Source of the DNA: Acidobacteriota bacterium
GTDB taxonomy: Bacteria > Acidobacteriota > Terriglobia > Terriglobales > Acidobacteriaceae
Direction of reading: 5' to 3'
NCBI GenBank assembly: GCA_018268915.1
Contig: JAFDVQ010000004.1
Span: forward strand, 186,001-250,000
DNA length: 64,000 bases
Shown here: positions 50,294-59,188 of the stretch, piece by piece
How positions within the stretch are numbered: the first letter of the stretch is position 1
Layout of the letters: each line of letters opens with the position of its first letter
The notes under the pieces: model-generated
The model's database searches: none
Seen by the model: the letters and a program-made list of their open reading frames with translations, nothing else
Told to the model about the DNA's origin: nothing
Made by a program: the position numbers and the translations under genes

Positions 50294-51325
50294 CTAAGGG
50301 ACGTAAGCCCCAGCCTTGTCCGGCTCCGCCATAATCGTGAATTCGTCCTTCTTCTCCACGCTGAGGGTTTCTGCGTCCGGGTCCTTAACCTTCCACATCA
50401 CTCCATGCAATTTGCCGTGCTCGTAGTCGATAGTCAGGTAGTGATAGACCGGAAACGCCGTATCCCGGTAAAGGTCTGCGGAGCCCCGGAACAGTAACGG
50501 ATAGGGCTCAGCGCCGCCTCCGCCCGAAATGATGTAACTCACGCCGTTCCGCTCGAAGCGCTCGTAGTTGTGGATGTGCCCGCTGAGCACAATCACCTTC
50601 GCATGTATTTTGTGCAGGTGAATCTCCATGAGATGGCGCAGCGTGAGCGCCTCCTTCGATGGCAGATTCGTAAACAGTTGTGACTGCTGATCCACGACCC
50701 ACGGCGTGTGATACAGAATGAAAAGAAACTCCACCTGTTTCGGCAGATGGTCCAGTTGCGCCGCGAACCACGTCGCTTGGGCGCTTGTTCCGCCTGAAGG
50801 CGAAGTCATATCCAGCGAGATCACCTCCACGCCTCCCATCAGAATTGAGTAGTACCGATGTCCCTTCAACCCAGGATAGTTAGCCAGATAGTTCGCGATT
50901 CCCTTCTGGACGCCCCCACGTACTTCGTGGTTCCCAATCGTGGGCAGAACCAGCGCGTGATTTGCGTTCCATGAAGCTGTTTCGCTGCGATAAACCTGCC
51001 AGTCTTCCTCCCTCGCGCCGGCATAGGGCATATCGCCTGTCACCATCAGGACCTGGGGACTCTCTTGTCCGATCCGCTCCGCCAGCCACTTCCGGACCCG
51101 CGGATTCGTACCGATCTTCACCGAAGGATCGGTAAAGCGCATATCTCCGTAACCCACCATGCGGATCGGAACACCGGGCGCAAACTTCCCAATTGTGAAA
51201 GTGGGATTTACATCGATCGCTGCAGGACCCTGAGCGATTGCCTCAAAAAGAAATGGAAAGAATAAGGTAAGAAATATGGCGCTTTTCAACACCGCCCGGA
51301 AGCTCTTTGCATGCAGTCGTTGCAC
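50294..51325 (-). CDS. Secreted metallophosphoesterase (purple acid phosphatase-like)
   Basis: Calcineurin-like phosphoesterase, 343 aa, with a signal peptide (SAIFLTLFFPFLFEAIAQG). The metal-binding blocks are in order: GYGDMRF, VLMVTGDMPYAG, PTIGNHEVRGG, FILYHTPWV and VIVLSGHIHNYERF. The overall pattern resembles purple acid phosphatases. Start is GTG. Natural substrate unknown; it is a single gene that faces the oxidase subunit III gene. Confidence 0.88.
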   Translation of the reverse strand: MQRLHAKSFRAVLKSAIFLTLFFPFLFEAIAQGPAAIDVNPTFTIGKFAPGVPIRMVGYGDMRFTDPSVKIGTNPRVRKWLAERIGQESPQVLMVTGDMPYAGAREEDWQVYRSETASWNANHALVLPTIGNHEVRGGVQKGIANYLANYPGLKGHRYYSILMGGVEVISLDMTSPSGGTSAQATWFAAQLDHLPKQVEFLFILYHTPWVVDQQSQLFTNLPSKEALTLRHLMEIHLHKIHAKVIVLSGHIHNYERFERNGVSYIISGGGGAEPYPLLFRGSADLYRDTAFPVYHYLTIDYEHGKLHGVMWKVKDPDAETLSVEKKDEFTIMAEPDKAGAYVP

Positions 51326-51353
51326 ACGCTCAGACTACCAGAGGCGACCACCG

Positions 51354-51707
51354 TCATACTCCCGCTGCAGCAGGCCCCTTCTTACGCGAACTTGCGCCAT
51401 TCGCGCTCTTACCGGTGCCAAAGAATGTGCGCACTCGCTCCGCCAGCGTAGGCACAACGGGACATTCAAAGTAGACCTCGCGATTCAACTCCACTAGCAG
51501 CCGAATAGCACGCACCTGAGGATCAGTAGCAGAGAGCACGTTGCCTTCCTGCATGTATTCATCAGTCAGGTACTCGATAGCATGTCCAAGAATCTCCAGA
51601 GCTCGCCCAGCCTCGCGCGTGATGCGCCGCGCGCCCTGCTCTTCTTTCCCTTCATGATCACGGTGAGCAGCGTTGGCCTGCGTATTGACATTGATTGCAG
51701 TCGACAC
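51354..51707 (-). CDS. Hypothetical small soluble protein
   Basis: 117 aa, GTG start with AGAGG 9 nt upstream and a TATATA -10-like element before that. Helical, with REAGRALEILGHAIEYLTDEYMQEGN and QVRAIRLLVELNREVYFECPVVPTLAERVRTFF; the C-terminus is basic and disordered. No signal peptide or membrane segment. I do not recognise a family. Composition and codon pattern look like a real gene. Confidence 0.6.
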   Translation of the reverse strand: MSTAINVNTQANAAHRDHEGKEEQGARRITREAGRALEILGHAIEYLTDEYMQEGNVLSATDPQVRAIRLLVELNREVYFECPVVPTLAERVRTFFGTGKSANGASSRKKGPAAAGV

Positions 51708-52116
51708 TATCGGCAGCCTCTATATAAAACCATCTATCGTCTACGTCGACTGCATTGAGACAATCTTCAGGACTTTGAGTTTTCGTCCCAATCTGAGATA
51801 GGCAAAGATTAGATTTCCAGAACTGGAATCCCTGTGATCCTTCTCACAGATGCCGACTCCGGATGCAACGTATACGTATCCCAGCGAGAATAGTGACATC
51901 ACTCACATCGAGCTCCTGCGTGCTCCAGGGTTGATGGCAATTCGAACCATCCGCCTCAGGGCTTCCTGGCTCTAAGCGTGAGATTGAGTTGGGTTTCCTC
52001 GCCTTGACGGGATCACTTTTGGAACCTAAGCTCAAACCAGCGGCCTGTCGCAGTAGAGCCAGTTCGGCACTCAGCGAACGTCGCAACTTTTCGATAGCTT
52101 TTCGAACAGGACGAGA
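51708..52116. other. 409-bp region upstream of the nuo operon
   Basis: No convincing gene. It contains a perfect palindrome TTCCAGAACTGGAA (51815-51828), a hairpin CTGTGA/TCACAG at about 51831-51849, and a weak promoter candidate TTGACG (52004-52009), 17 bp, TAAGCT (52027-52032). The palindrome could be an operator for nuo or for the divergent small gene. Confidence 0.4.
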
Positions 52117-52518
52117 ATGATTCCTTACCACTGGCAATACCTGTCACTGATGTTGCAAGTTTTGTTCGCTGTTGGACTTGCAGCCATCATGGTGCTCGCC
52201 TCGTGGTTCATCGGACGCCATCGCAACCTCCCCGTTAAGCTCGCCGCCTATGAATGCGGAATTGAGTCCGTCGGCGACGCTCGAGCGCGCTTCAGTGTGC
52301 GCTTCTATATGGTTGCCATGCTCTTCATCCTCTTCGACGTGGAAGCCGTATTCATGATGCCCTGGGCGGTAATCTATCGAAAGCTTCCCCAGATCACAGG
52401 TCAACGTCTTTTCGGCTTCTGGGAGATGGTCGTCTACCTTGGCTTCATCGCTGTGGGCCTCTACTACATCATTCGCAAGGGCATTCTGAACTGGAGCATG
52501 GACAAGGCGGACCTGTAA
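52117..52518 (+). CDS. nuoA: NADH-quinone oxidoreductase subunit A
   Basis: Membrane subunit of complex I, 133 aa, three helices. The family signature YECGIESVGDARARFSVRFYMVAMLFILFDVEAVFMMPWA is intact, including the acidic residues. AGGA lies 5 nt before the ATG. nuoC follows with no gap; nuoB, which normally sits between them, is absent. Confidence 0.96.
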   Translation: MIPYHWQYLSLMLQVLFAVGLAAIMVLASWFIGRHRNLPVKLAAYECGIESVGDARARFSVRFYMVAMLFILFDVEAVFMMPWAVIYRKLPQITGQRLFGFWEMVVYLGFIAVGLYYIIRKGILNWSMDKADL

Positions 52519-53025
52519 ATGGCAGAAGCCCCATACGAAACGATTGCCGGAAAACAGGCAGTGCTTGAGAAAATGGCCGACCATCCGGCCGTCAAAGGGC
52601 TCGTTGCCTCAAATTCTGCAGCTCTTATCGACGCCTTGTTTGATCGCGGAGAGCTCTCCCTTACCGTCTCTCCTGAGTCGATAATCCCGGCCGTCTCTAC
52701 TATTAAGGATGCTGGCTACACCGCCTTTGAAGACATGACTGCTGTCGACTGGCTCCCTTCCGAGCCGCGCTTCCAGCTCACCTACCATATCCTGTCGCAC
52801 GCATTTAAACAGCGCGTTCGCATCAAAGCGTGGGTCTCCGAAAACGATCCGGCAATCGAGTCAATCACCTCGGTCTTCCCTGGCGCGAACTTCTATGAGC
52901 GCGAAGTCTTCGATCTCTTCGGCATCCGCTTCGAAGGCCATCCCAACCTCCGCCGCATCATGATGCCGGAAGAGTGGGTCGGTCATCCCCTCCGCAAGGA
53001 CTATCCCGTGGAGGGCTACCGCTGA
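52519..53025 (+). CDS. nuoC: NADH-quinone oxidoreductase subunit C
   Basis: Peripheral-arm 30-kDa subunit of complex I, 168 aa. The C-terminal signature ANFYEREVFDLFGIRFEGHPNLRRIMMPEEWVGHPLRKDYPVEGY is canonical. It is a separate protein, not fused to NuoD. It begins directly after the nuoA stop and its own stop overlaps the nuoD ATG (TGATG). Confidence 0.96.
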   Translation: MAEAPYETIAGKQAVLEKMADHPAVKGLVASNSAALIDALFDRGELSLTVSPESIIPAVSTIKDAGYTAFEDMTAVDWLPSEPRFQLTYHILSHAFKQRVRIKAWVSENDPAIESITSVFPGANFYEREVFDLFGIRFEGHPNLRRIMMPEEWVGHPLRKDYPVEGYR

Positions 53026-54242
53026 TGCCCGACGTAGGCACTCCAATCCTGCAGGCTCCTCCCGCCGAAGGTTCCAAAGATCAGCACATGGTCCTGAATA
53101 TGGGACCGCAGCACCCGTCCACGCACGGCGTTCTCCGGCTGGTGCTGGAAATCGACGGCGAAATTGTTGTTCGACTCTATCCCGAAGTCGGTTATCTCCA
53201 TACCGGCATCGAGAAGACCTGCGAGTCCAAGTTCTACCAGCAGGTAGTGCCCCTCACCGATCGCGTCGACTACCTTGGCCCGCTGGCCAACAATCTCTGC
53301 TACTGCCTGGCAGTCGAAAAGCTGCTCGCCCTCGAAATCCCCGAGCGCGCGGTGTGGATCCGAGTTCTTCTCACCGAGCTCACCCGCATCAACTCGCACC
53401 TCATCTGGCTCGGCACGCACGCCATGGACATCGGCGCGCTCACCGTCTTCCTCTACACCTTCCGCGAGCGCGAAGAAATCCTCCGCATCTTCGAGGCCGT
53501 CTCCGGTCAGCGAATGATGACCAGCTACTTCCGCATCGGCGGTCTGGCAATGGAACCGCCTCTCGATCTCTTCGATCGAATTCAAAAGTTCATCAAGACG
53601 CTGCCCGAAAAGATCGACGAGTATACGAATCTTCTCAGCGGTAATCCGATCTTCCGCAATCGGCTGATGGGCGTTGGGCACCTTTCACCGGAAGATGCCG
53701 TCGCGCTCGCGGTCACCGGGCCAACTTTGCGTGGCTCCGGAGTCGACTTTGACATCCGCCGCGACATGCCCTACTCCAGCTACGAGAAGTTCCAGTTTCG
53801 CGTGCCGGTCTCCAATCGATGCGACTGCTGGGGCCGTTACGAAGTTCGCCTCGAAGAGATGCGCGAGAGCATCAAGATCATCCAGCAGGCTCTCGATGGA
53901 ATGCCCGGCGGGCCCGTCAAGGCCGACGCACCAAAAATCATCCTGCCCGATCGCGAAAAAATGAAGACTCAGATGGAAGCGCTCATCCATCACTTCAAAA
54001 TCGTGACCGAGGGTTTCAACGTTCCAGCCGGCGAAGTCTTCCAGACCATCGAATCTGGCCACGGAACCATGGGCTATTACGTCGTCTCCGACGGCACAGC
54101 AAAACCCTATCGCGTGCACATGCGCTATCCGGGATTCGCTTCTTTGCAGGCGCTTGAAACCATGTGCCAGGGCCGAATGCTTGCCGACGTCGTTGCCGTC
54201 ATCGGTTCAATCGACATTGTGTTAGGAGAAATCGATCGCTGA
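53025..54242 (+). CDS. nuoD: NADH-quinone oxidoreductase subunit D
   Basis: 49-kDa subunit that lines the quinone-binding pocket with NuoB. 405 aa. MGPQHPSTHGVLRLVLEIDGE, PEVGYLHTGIEKTCE, YLGPLANNLCY and the C-terminal DVVAVIGSIDIVLGEIDR are consensus. The ATG at 53025 is set by the overlap with nuoC. A palindromic-repeat array starts 9 bp after its stop. Confidence 0.97.
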   Translation: MPDVGTPILQAPPAEGSKDQHMVLNMGPQHPSTHGVLRLVLEIDGEIVVRLYPEVGYLHTGIEKTCESKFYQQVVPLTDRVDYLGPLANNLCYCLAVEKLLALEIPERAVWIRVLLTELTRINSHLIWLGTHAMDIGALTVFLYTFREREEILRIFEAVSGQRMMTSYFRIGGLAMEPPLDLFDRIQKFIKTLPEKIDEYTNLLSGNPIFRNRLMGVGHLSPEDAVALAVTGPTLRGSGVDFDIRRDMPYSSYEKFQFRVPVSNRCDCWGRYEVRLEEMRESIKIIQQALDGMPGGPVKADAPKIILPDREKMKTQMEALIHHFKIVTEGFNVPAGEVFQTIESGHGTMGYYVVSDGTAKPYRVHMRYPGFASLQALETMCQGRMLADVVAVIGSIDIVLGEIDR

Positions 54243-54249
54243 GTTTAGG

Positions 54250-54556
54250 ACCGGGGCTTTAGCTCCTGAAGTAAGAACCAGGCTTTGAAGGGGCACGACT
54301 TTAGTCGTGCCGCAGAAACGAACATAAGGACCGGGGCTTTAGCCCCTGGAGTACGAACCAGGTTTTGAAGGGGCACGACTTCAGTCGTGCCGAAAGCGGG
54401 AATAAAAGTATCAGGGCGCGACTTTAGTTGTGCCACAGAAGCGAACATAAGGACCGGGGCTTTAGCCCCTGAAGTACGAACCAGGTTTTGAAGGGGCACG
54501 ACTTCAGTCGTGCCGAAAAGGTGGATTAAGAAGGCGGGGCTTTAGCCCCTGAGGGA
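54250..54556. repeat. Array of alternating type B and type A palindromes
   Basis: Type B (GGGGCTTTAGCCCC and one variant) occurs at about 54253-54266, 54333-54346, 54456-54469 and 54536-54549. Type A (GGCACGACTTTAGTCGTGCC, or a TTCA centre) occurs at about 54292-54311, 54372-54391 and 54495-54514, with a decayed copy at 54416-54434. Linkers such as GAAGTACGAACCAGGTTTTG repeat too, so the array looks like duplicated B-linker-A units. It fills the whole gap between nuoD and the next gene. Confidence 0.9.
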
Positions 54557-54560
54557 AGAT

Positions 54561-54890
54561 TTGGGGCAGGCCAAAACCGAAACATCCCGCGAACAGCTTT
54601 ACGTTGAACTTTGGGTATCGCTAGCCTCCCTGCTTCGCAGTTACACCGCGGCGCACGGGCTCAATGGGGACAGACAGGCGACAGTTGAATTAGGGGAAGA
54701 TCAAATCACGGTCCGCCACGGAAACACCTGGCTCGACCTCAAACGAAACGGCGCGAACATCACCTGGTCGCGCGACAACGGAAAGAACGGAATGCTGGAG
54801 CTCACCGAAGCCGGAACGCTCCGCAATAGTGCCAACGAGGAAGAGATGGATATGGTGGCAGAAGCCTGGGCAAGGGAGATGATGCGATGA
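54561..54890 (+). CDS. Unknown protein coupled to nuoE
   Basis: 109 aa, soluble, acidic, no Cys. The N-terminal half is helical (REQLYVELWVSLASLLRSYTAAHGL), followed by a likely beta-rich section (ATVELGEDQITVRHGNTWLDLKRNGANITWSRD) and a helical tail. I do not recognise a family. The start is probably the TTG at 54561; its ribosome site GAGGGA comes from the 3' edge of a type B palindrome. The stop overlaps the nuoE ATG as ATGA. This coupling suggests a complex I accessory or assembly role (inference). Confidence 0.65.
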   Translation: MGQAKTETSREQLYVELWVSLASLLRSYTAAHGLNGDRQATVELGEDQITVRHGNTWLDLKRNGANITWSRDNGKNGMLELTEAGTLRNSANEEEMDMVAEAWAREMMR

Positions 54891-55399
54891 CAGCCGAGAC
54901 CATGAGCATCTTTTCGCCCAAAGTTTCCGCTCGCTTCGACGCGCTGGTTGAGAAATACCCTGTCCGACGCTCCGCACTCGTGCCCATGCTTCTCTACGCG
55001 CAGGACGAGATCGGCTATCTCTCCGACGCTGTGATCGCCGAAGTCGCCCGTCGCATCGGCATCACCGAACTCGACGTCCGCAACGTCGCCACCTATTACT
55101 CGATGCTTCGCTTCAAACCCGCCGGCAAATACAACGTGCAGGTCTGCACCAATATCAGTTGCATGCTGCGCGGCGCCTACGACGTCTTCGAGAAATTCCA
55201 GGACGAGCTCCGCGTAGGCCACAAAGGCGTCACTCCCGACGGCGTCTTCTCCTTGGAAGAAGTTGAATGCATCGGCGCATGCTGCTGGGCCCCCGCCATC
55301 CAGGTCAACTACGACTTCCACGACGACCTGACACCAGACAGCGTTCCAGGCATCCTTGCCCAATACCGCCAGAAATCCGAGGGCCAGAAGAATGCCTAG
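54887..55399 (+). CDS. nuoE: NADH-quinone oxidoreductase subunit E
   Basis: 24-kDa subunit of the NADH-oxidising module with a [2Fe-2S] cluster. 170 aa. Ligands are in VCTNISCMLRGA (two Cys) and VECIGACCWAPAIQVN (two Cys spaced by three). The N-terminal helical domain YPVRRSALVPMLLYAQDEIGYLSDAVIAEVA is typical. It overlaps the unknown gene by 4 bp and nuoF by 8 bp. Confidence 0.96.
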   Translation: MTAETMSIFSPKVSARFDALVEKYPVRRSALVPMLLYAQDEIGYLSDAVIAEVARRIGITELDVRNVATYYSMLRFKPAGKYNVQVCTNISCMLRGAYDVFEKFQDELRVGHKGVTPDGVFSLEEVECIGACCWAPAIQVNYDFHDDLTPDSVPGILAQYRQKSEGQKNA

Positions 55400-56708
55400 G
55401 CTCGTCTCCCATCCCGACGAAGTAAAAGTCGTCTCCAAGCGCTTCGGCCAGGGTGCTGCCGATATCGAGAAATACATCGAGCTGGGCGGCTATGAAGCGA
55501 TTCGCAAGTGCCTAGCCCAGGGCCCTGAGTGGCTCATCGAAGAGATGAAGGCTTCCAACCTTCGCGGTCGCGGCGGCGCAGGCTTCCCCACCGGGATGAA
55601 ATGGTCCTTCGTCCCCAAGCAATCCGCCAAACCCAAGTACGTACTGATCAACGGCGACGAGAGCGAACCCGGCACCTGCAAAGACCACCTCATCTTCCTC
55701 CACGATCCGCATTCCGTCATTGAAGGCACAATCATCGCCGGCCTCGCCATCGGCTCGAAGATGGGCTTCATCTACCTGCGTGGCGAATACCGCTACCTTC
55801 TCGAAATTATGGAGAAGGCCGTAGCCGACGCCTACGCAAAAGGTTTCCTCGGAAAAAACATCTTCGGCACCGACACGGAATTTCAGATCATCACCCAGAG
55901 CGGCGCGGGCGCATACGAAGTCGGCGAAGAATCCGCGCTCATGGAATCCCTCGAAGGCAAGCGCGGTGTTCCCCGCATCAAGCCTCCCTTTCCCGCCGTC
56001 GTCGGTCTCTATGGCGGACCCACCGTCATCAATAACGCCGAGACCATCGCCACAGTCCCGCATGTCATCAACATGGGCGGCGCAGCCTTCGCAGCCGTCG
56101 GCTCACCCCGCAACGGCGGCACACGCCTCTTCGGCATCAGCGGACACGTCGAGCGCCCCGGAGTCTACGAACTCCCCATGGGCTACAACCTCAAAAAGAT
56201 GATCTACGAAGTAGCCGGCGGCGTTCGCGGCGGCCGAAATCTCAAAGCCGTCGTCCCCGGAGGATCATCCACCCCCGTCCTGCTCCCCGAAGAAATCGAA
56301 ACTCTAGGCATGGACTTCGATCAGGTTGGCAAAGCCGGCTCCATGCTTGGCTCCGGCGGAGTCGTCGTCATCGACGACCAGACCTGCATCGTCGAATTCG
56401 CACTTCGCACCATCAGCTTCTATCAGCACGAGAGCTGCGGCTGGTGCATCCCATGCCGCGAAGGCACCGACTGGCTCAAGAAGTCCCTCACCCGGTTCCA
56501 TGCCGGATTCGGAACCGCCAAGGACATCGACAACATCCGCTACCTCGCCGAGAACATGATGGGCCGCACCTTCTGCCCGCTCGGCGACGCAGCCGCAATG
56601 CCCACACTGGGCTTCGTCAAAAAGTTCCGCAAAGAATTTGAAGACCACCTCGACGGAAAGCCCTGCCCGTTCGCAAAACACGGGGCGCCGGAGCTCACAG
56701 TCGTGTAG
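55392..56708 (+). CDS. nuoF: NADH-quinone oxidoreductase subunit F
   Basis: 51-kDa subunit that binds NADH, FMN and a [4Fe-4S] cluster. 438 aa. LRGRGGAGFPTGMKWSF binds FMN/NADH, NGDESEPGTCKDH and the glycine-rich GAGAYEVGEESALMESLEGKRG follow, and the cluster ligands are in ESCGWCIPCREGT plus the later Cys in TFCPLGDAA. ATG at 55392 within the nuoE end. Confidence 0.97.
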   Translation: MPRLVSHPDEVKVVSKRFGQGAADIEKYIELGGYEAIRKCLAQGPEWLIEEMKASNLRGRGGAGFPTGMKWSFVPKQSAKPKYVLINGDESEPGTCKDHLIFLHDPHSVIEGTIIAGLAIGSKMGFIYLRGEYRYLLEIMEKAVADAYAKGFLGKNIFGTDTEFQIITQSGAGAYEVGEESALMESLEGKRGVPRIKPPFPAVVGLYGGPTVINNAETIATVPHVINMGGAAFAAVGSPRNGGTRLFGISGHVERPGVYELPMGYNLKKMIYEVAGGVRGGRNLKAVVPGGSSTPVLLPEEIETLGMDFDQVGKAGSMLGSGGVVVIDDQTCIVEFALRTISFYQHESCGWCIPCREGTDWLKKSLTRFHAGFGTAKDIDNIRYLAENMMGRTFCPLGDAAAMPTLGFVKKFRKEFEDHLDGKPCPFAKHGAPELTVV

Positions 56709-56733
56709 TTAGCCTAGGCAAAATTGGTTTTGA

Positions 56734-56795
56734 AGGGGCACGACTTTAGTCGTGCCGAAAAAGCGATAAAGAAGAAACGGGGCTTTAGCCCCTGC
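56734..56795. repeat. Type A and type B palindrome pair between nuoF and nuoG
   Basis: One type A (GGCACGACTTTAGTCGTGCC, about 56737-56756) and one type B (GGGGCTTTAGCCCC, about 56779-56792) separated by an A-rich linker. They occupy most of the 118-bp gap. Confidence 0.88.
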
Positions 56796-56826
56796 GGCAC
56801 CAAAGGACGGCAGGACACAACAACCA

Positions 56827-59163
56827 ATGGCGGACGTTACATTCACAGTCGACGGCAAGAAGCTCACCGCCCCCGCGGGAACGCTGCTCATTGAGGCATG
56901 CCGCAAGGCCGGCATCGAAATCCCCGCCTTCTGCTACTACCCGGGGCTCAGCCTTCAGGCCGCTTGCCGCATGTGCGTCGTCCGACAGGAAAAGGTTCCA
57001 AAACTCCAGACCGCCTGCACAACCACCGTAGCCGAAGGCCAGGTCTTCACCACCGAATCCCCTGAAATCGCTCAGGCACGCAAAGCCACCATCGAACTCC
57101 TCCTCGGCAATCACCCGCTCGACTGCCCCGTCTGCGACGCCGGTGGCGAGTGCGAGTTGCAGGACATGACCTTCAAATACGGCGCCGGCGAAAGCCTCAT
57201 GGTCGATGCCAAGCGTCATCGCGACGAGCAACAGTGGTCTCCCGCTGTCTTCTATGACCGCCCTCGATGCATCCTCTGTTATCGCTGCACCCGCGTCTGC
57301 GGCGAAGGCATGGATGTCTGGGCCCTGGGCATTCAAAACCGTGGCGTCACCTCCGTCATCTCTCCCGATGGCGGCGACCAGCTCGACTGCGAGCAGTGCG
57401 GCATGTGTATCGACATCTGCCCTGTCGGCGCTCTCACCAGTGGAAGCTATCGCTACAAGACTCGCCCCTGGGAGATGAATCACGTCTCCACCGTCTGCAC
57501 CCACTGCGGCGACGGCTGCAAGGTCACTCTCGGTATTCGCCAGTCCTCCGATGGTTCCGAGATCATCCGCGCCGACAACCGTGACAAGAGCGGAATCAAC
57601 GGCGACTTCCTCTGCGCCAAAGGCCGCTTCGGCTTCGACTTCGTCGAGAACACGGAACGCCTCACAGCCCCCCTCGTCCGCAACGCGCAAGGTAAGCTCG
57701 AGCGCGTCAGCTGGGAACACGCCTTTCGCGTGGCCGCTTCGAAACTGAAAGAAATCCGCGACACCCGTGGCGGCGCCGCTATTGGAGTGATCGGCTCCAA
57801 CCACACCACCAACGAAGAGAACTACCTCCTCCAGAAATTTGCGCGCACTGTCCTCCAGACCAGTAACGTCGACCACGAACGAACAACGGACTACGTCGCA
57901 TTCGCCCGCGCGCTCGCCGGACATAAAGAGAAATCTGCCGGCCTGCGTGACATCGCAAACGCACCTGCCATCCTGCTGATCGGCGGCGATCCGACCAACG
58001 AGCATCCCCTTCTCGCCTGGACCATCCGCACCAACGTACGCCTCAACCGCGCACGACTCTACGTAGCGAATCACCGCCAAATCAAGTTGGAGCGCCAGGC
58101 CAAGGCCACATTGCGCATCCCCTCCGGCGGCTACGGAAGAATCGCAAAATATCTCAGTGCCAAAGATTCCACCCTCAGCGATCCTGCATTCCGCGAAGCG
58201 CTCCTGGCGGAAGAAAGCCTTCTCGTCATCTTCGGCGAAGAATACCGCGGTTCCGCTGTAGACGAACTGGTCGCCTGGGGTCTGACACTTCCCAACGTTC
58301 GCTTCTCATATCTCGGCGATTATTCAAACTCCCGCGGCGCAGCCGACATGGGTCTGCTCCCCGATCGTCTCCCCGGCTACGTCCCCGTGAGCGCAGTCGA
58401 GAAATTCAGAGATGAATATCCCGGCTTGCCAGCCACAATCGGCCTCAATCAATCACAGATGCTCTCCTCGGCCGCCGGTGGCTCATTGGCAGCCCTTCTC
58501 ATTGTTGGCGCAAATCCACTCGAAGCCGAAAACCTCGATTTAAATTCACTCAAAAACAAGTTCGTCGTCGTTCTGGATATGTTTCTGACGGAAACTGCCG
58601 CAGCAGCCGACGTCGTCTTCCCCGCCGCAAGTCTTTATGAAAAGACTGGCACCGTAACCAACACCTATGGCGATCTCCAACTTGTGCGCAAGGCTGCGGA
58701 CAAGCCCGGCGTAAAGCCAGACTTTGAAATCCTTGTCCGGCTCGCAAGCAGCATGGGCGCAGACGTGAAGCGGCTCGTTCCATTCGGCAAGAATGTCGTC
58801 AAGGCTGACCTTGGTCAGTCTCGCGGCGCTCAATCCGGCGAGGCAGACCGGCATGCCGTATGGCTTGTCGCGAATGGCCTCGAGCCTAAACTGAGCCCAT
58901 TCGATCCTCTGGCTCTCCTCGACGAGATCGAGCGGCTGGTACCCGCATACAAATTGGATCGACTCAACCTCTTCGGCGGAAATGAAGTCCGCACCGAGCC
59001 GGGATTCGTTCCGGTTTCTGCGCTCACTTCCAGCGGACCCGATCTTGTAAAACCCAGCCACAACGGCCTCTTCACATCAGGCACATTGGGCCGGTACAGC
59101 AAAGGCATTCGCGACCTCGAAAAGCATCAGGCAGAAACAAAACAAGAAGCAGTCGCAGGTTGA
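56827..59163 (+). CDS. nuoG: NADH-quinone oxidoreductase subunit G
   Basis: 75-kDa iron-sulfur subunit, 778 aa. The N-terminal [2Fe-2S] domain has CYYPGLSLQAACRMC and a later Cys. The His-Cys3 cluster region is HPLDCPVCDAGGECELQ. Two [4Fe-4S] motifs follow (CILCYRCTRVC and CEQCGMCIDICPVGAL). A further C-x2-C-x3-C set with a distant Cys (CTHCGDGC ... DFLCAKGR) suggests the extra N7 cluster. The rest is a molybdopterin-oxidoreductase-like fold without cofactor signature. No special ribosome site is evident. Confidence 0.95.
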   Translation: MADVTFTVDGKKLTAPAGTLLIEACRKAGIEIPAFCYYPGLSLQAACRMCVVRQEKVPKLQTACTTTVAEGQVFTTESPEIAQARKATIELLLGNHPLDCPVCDAGGECELQDMTFKYGAGESLMVDAKRHRDEQQWSPAVFYDRPRCILCYRCTRVCGEGMDVWALGIQNRGVTSVISPDGGDQLDCEQCGMCIDICPVGALTSGSYRYKTRPWEMNHVSTVCTHCGDGCKVTLGIRQSSDGSEIIRADNRDKSGINGDFLCAKGRFGFDFVENTERLTAPLVRNAQGKLERVSWEHAFRVAASKLKEIRDTRGGAAIGVIGSNHTTNEENYLLQKFARTVLQTSNVDHERTTDYVAFARALAGHKEKSAGLRDIANAPAILLIGGDPTNEHPLLAWTIRTNVRLNRARLYVANHRQIKLERQAKATLRIPSGGYGRIAKYLSAKDSTLSDPAFREALLAEESLLVIFGEEYRGSAVDELVAWGLTLPNVRFSYLGDYSNSRGAADMGLLPDRLPGYVPVSAVEKFRDEYPGLPATIGLNQSQMLSSAAGGSLAALLIVGANPLEAENLDLNSLKNKFVVVLDMFLTETAAAADVVFPAASLYEKTGTVTNTYGDLQLVRKAADKPGVKPDFEILVRLASSMGADVKRLVPFGKNVVKADLGQSRGAQSGEADRHAVWLVANGLEPKLSPFDPLALLDEIERLVPAYKLDRLNLFGGNEVRTEPGFVPVSALTSSGPDLVKPSHNGLFTSGTLGRYSKGIRDLEKHQAETKQEAVAG

Positions 59164-59188
59164 ACTTTTTCCGAAAGGCTTTAGGAAC

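Noticed and set aside
51844..52137. Minus-strand open frame of 97 codons upstream of nuoA
   Set aside because: Overlaps the nuoA start and the palindrome/hairpin region, has no family features and odd composition.
54250..54556. CRISPR array
   Set aside because: Repeats are palindromes of two alternating kinds with repeated linkers, not identical direct repeats with unique spacers, and no cas gene is near.
56785..58080. Long open frame (over 400 codons) antisense to nuoG; similar ones lie antisense to nuoD, nuoE, nuoH, nuoJ, nuoL and the APC permease
   Set aside because: Codon bias (G/C at third positions) keeps the antisense frame open; the translated products look like Ala/Asp/Glu/Gly-rich shadows of real genes.
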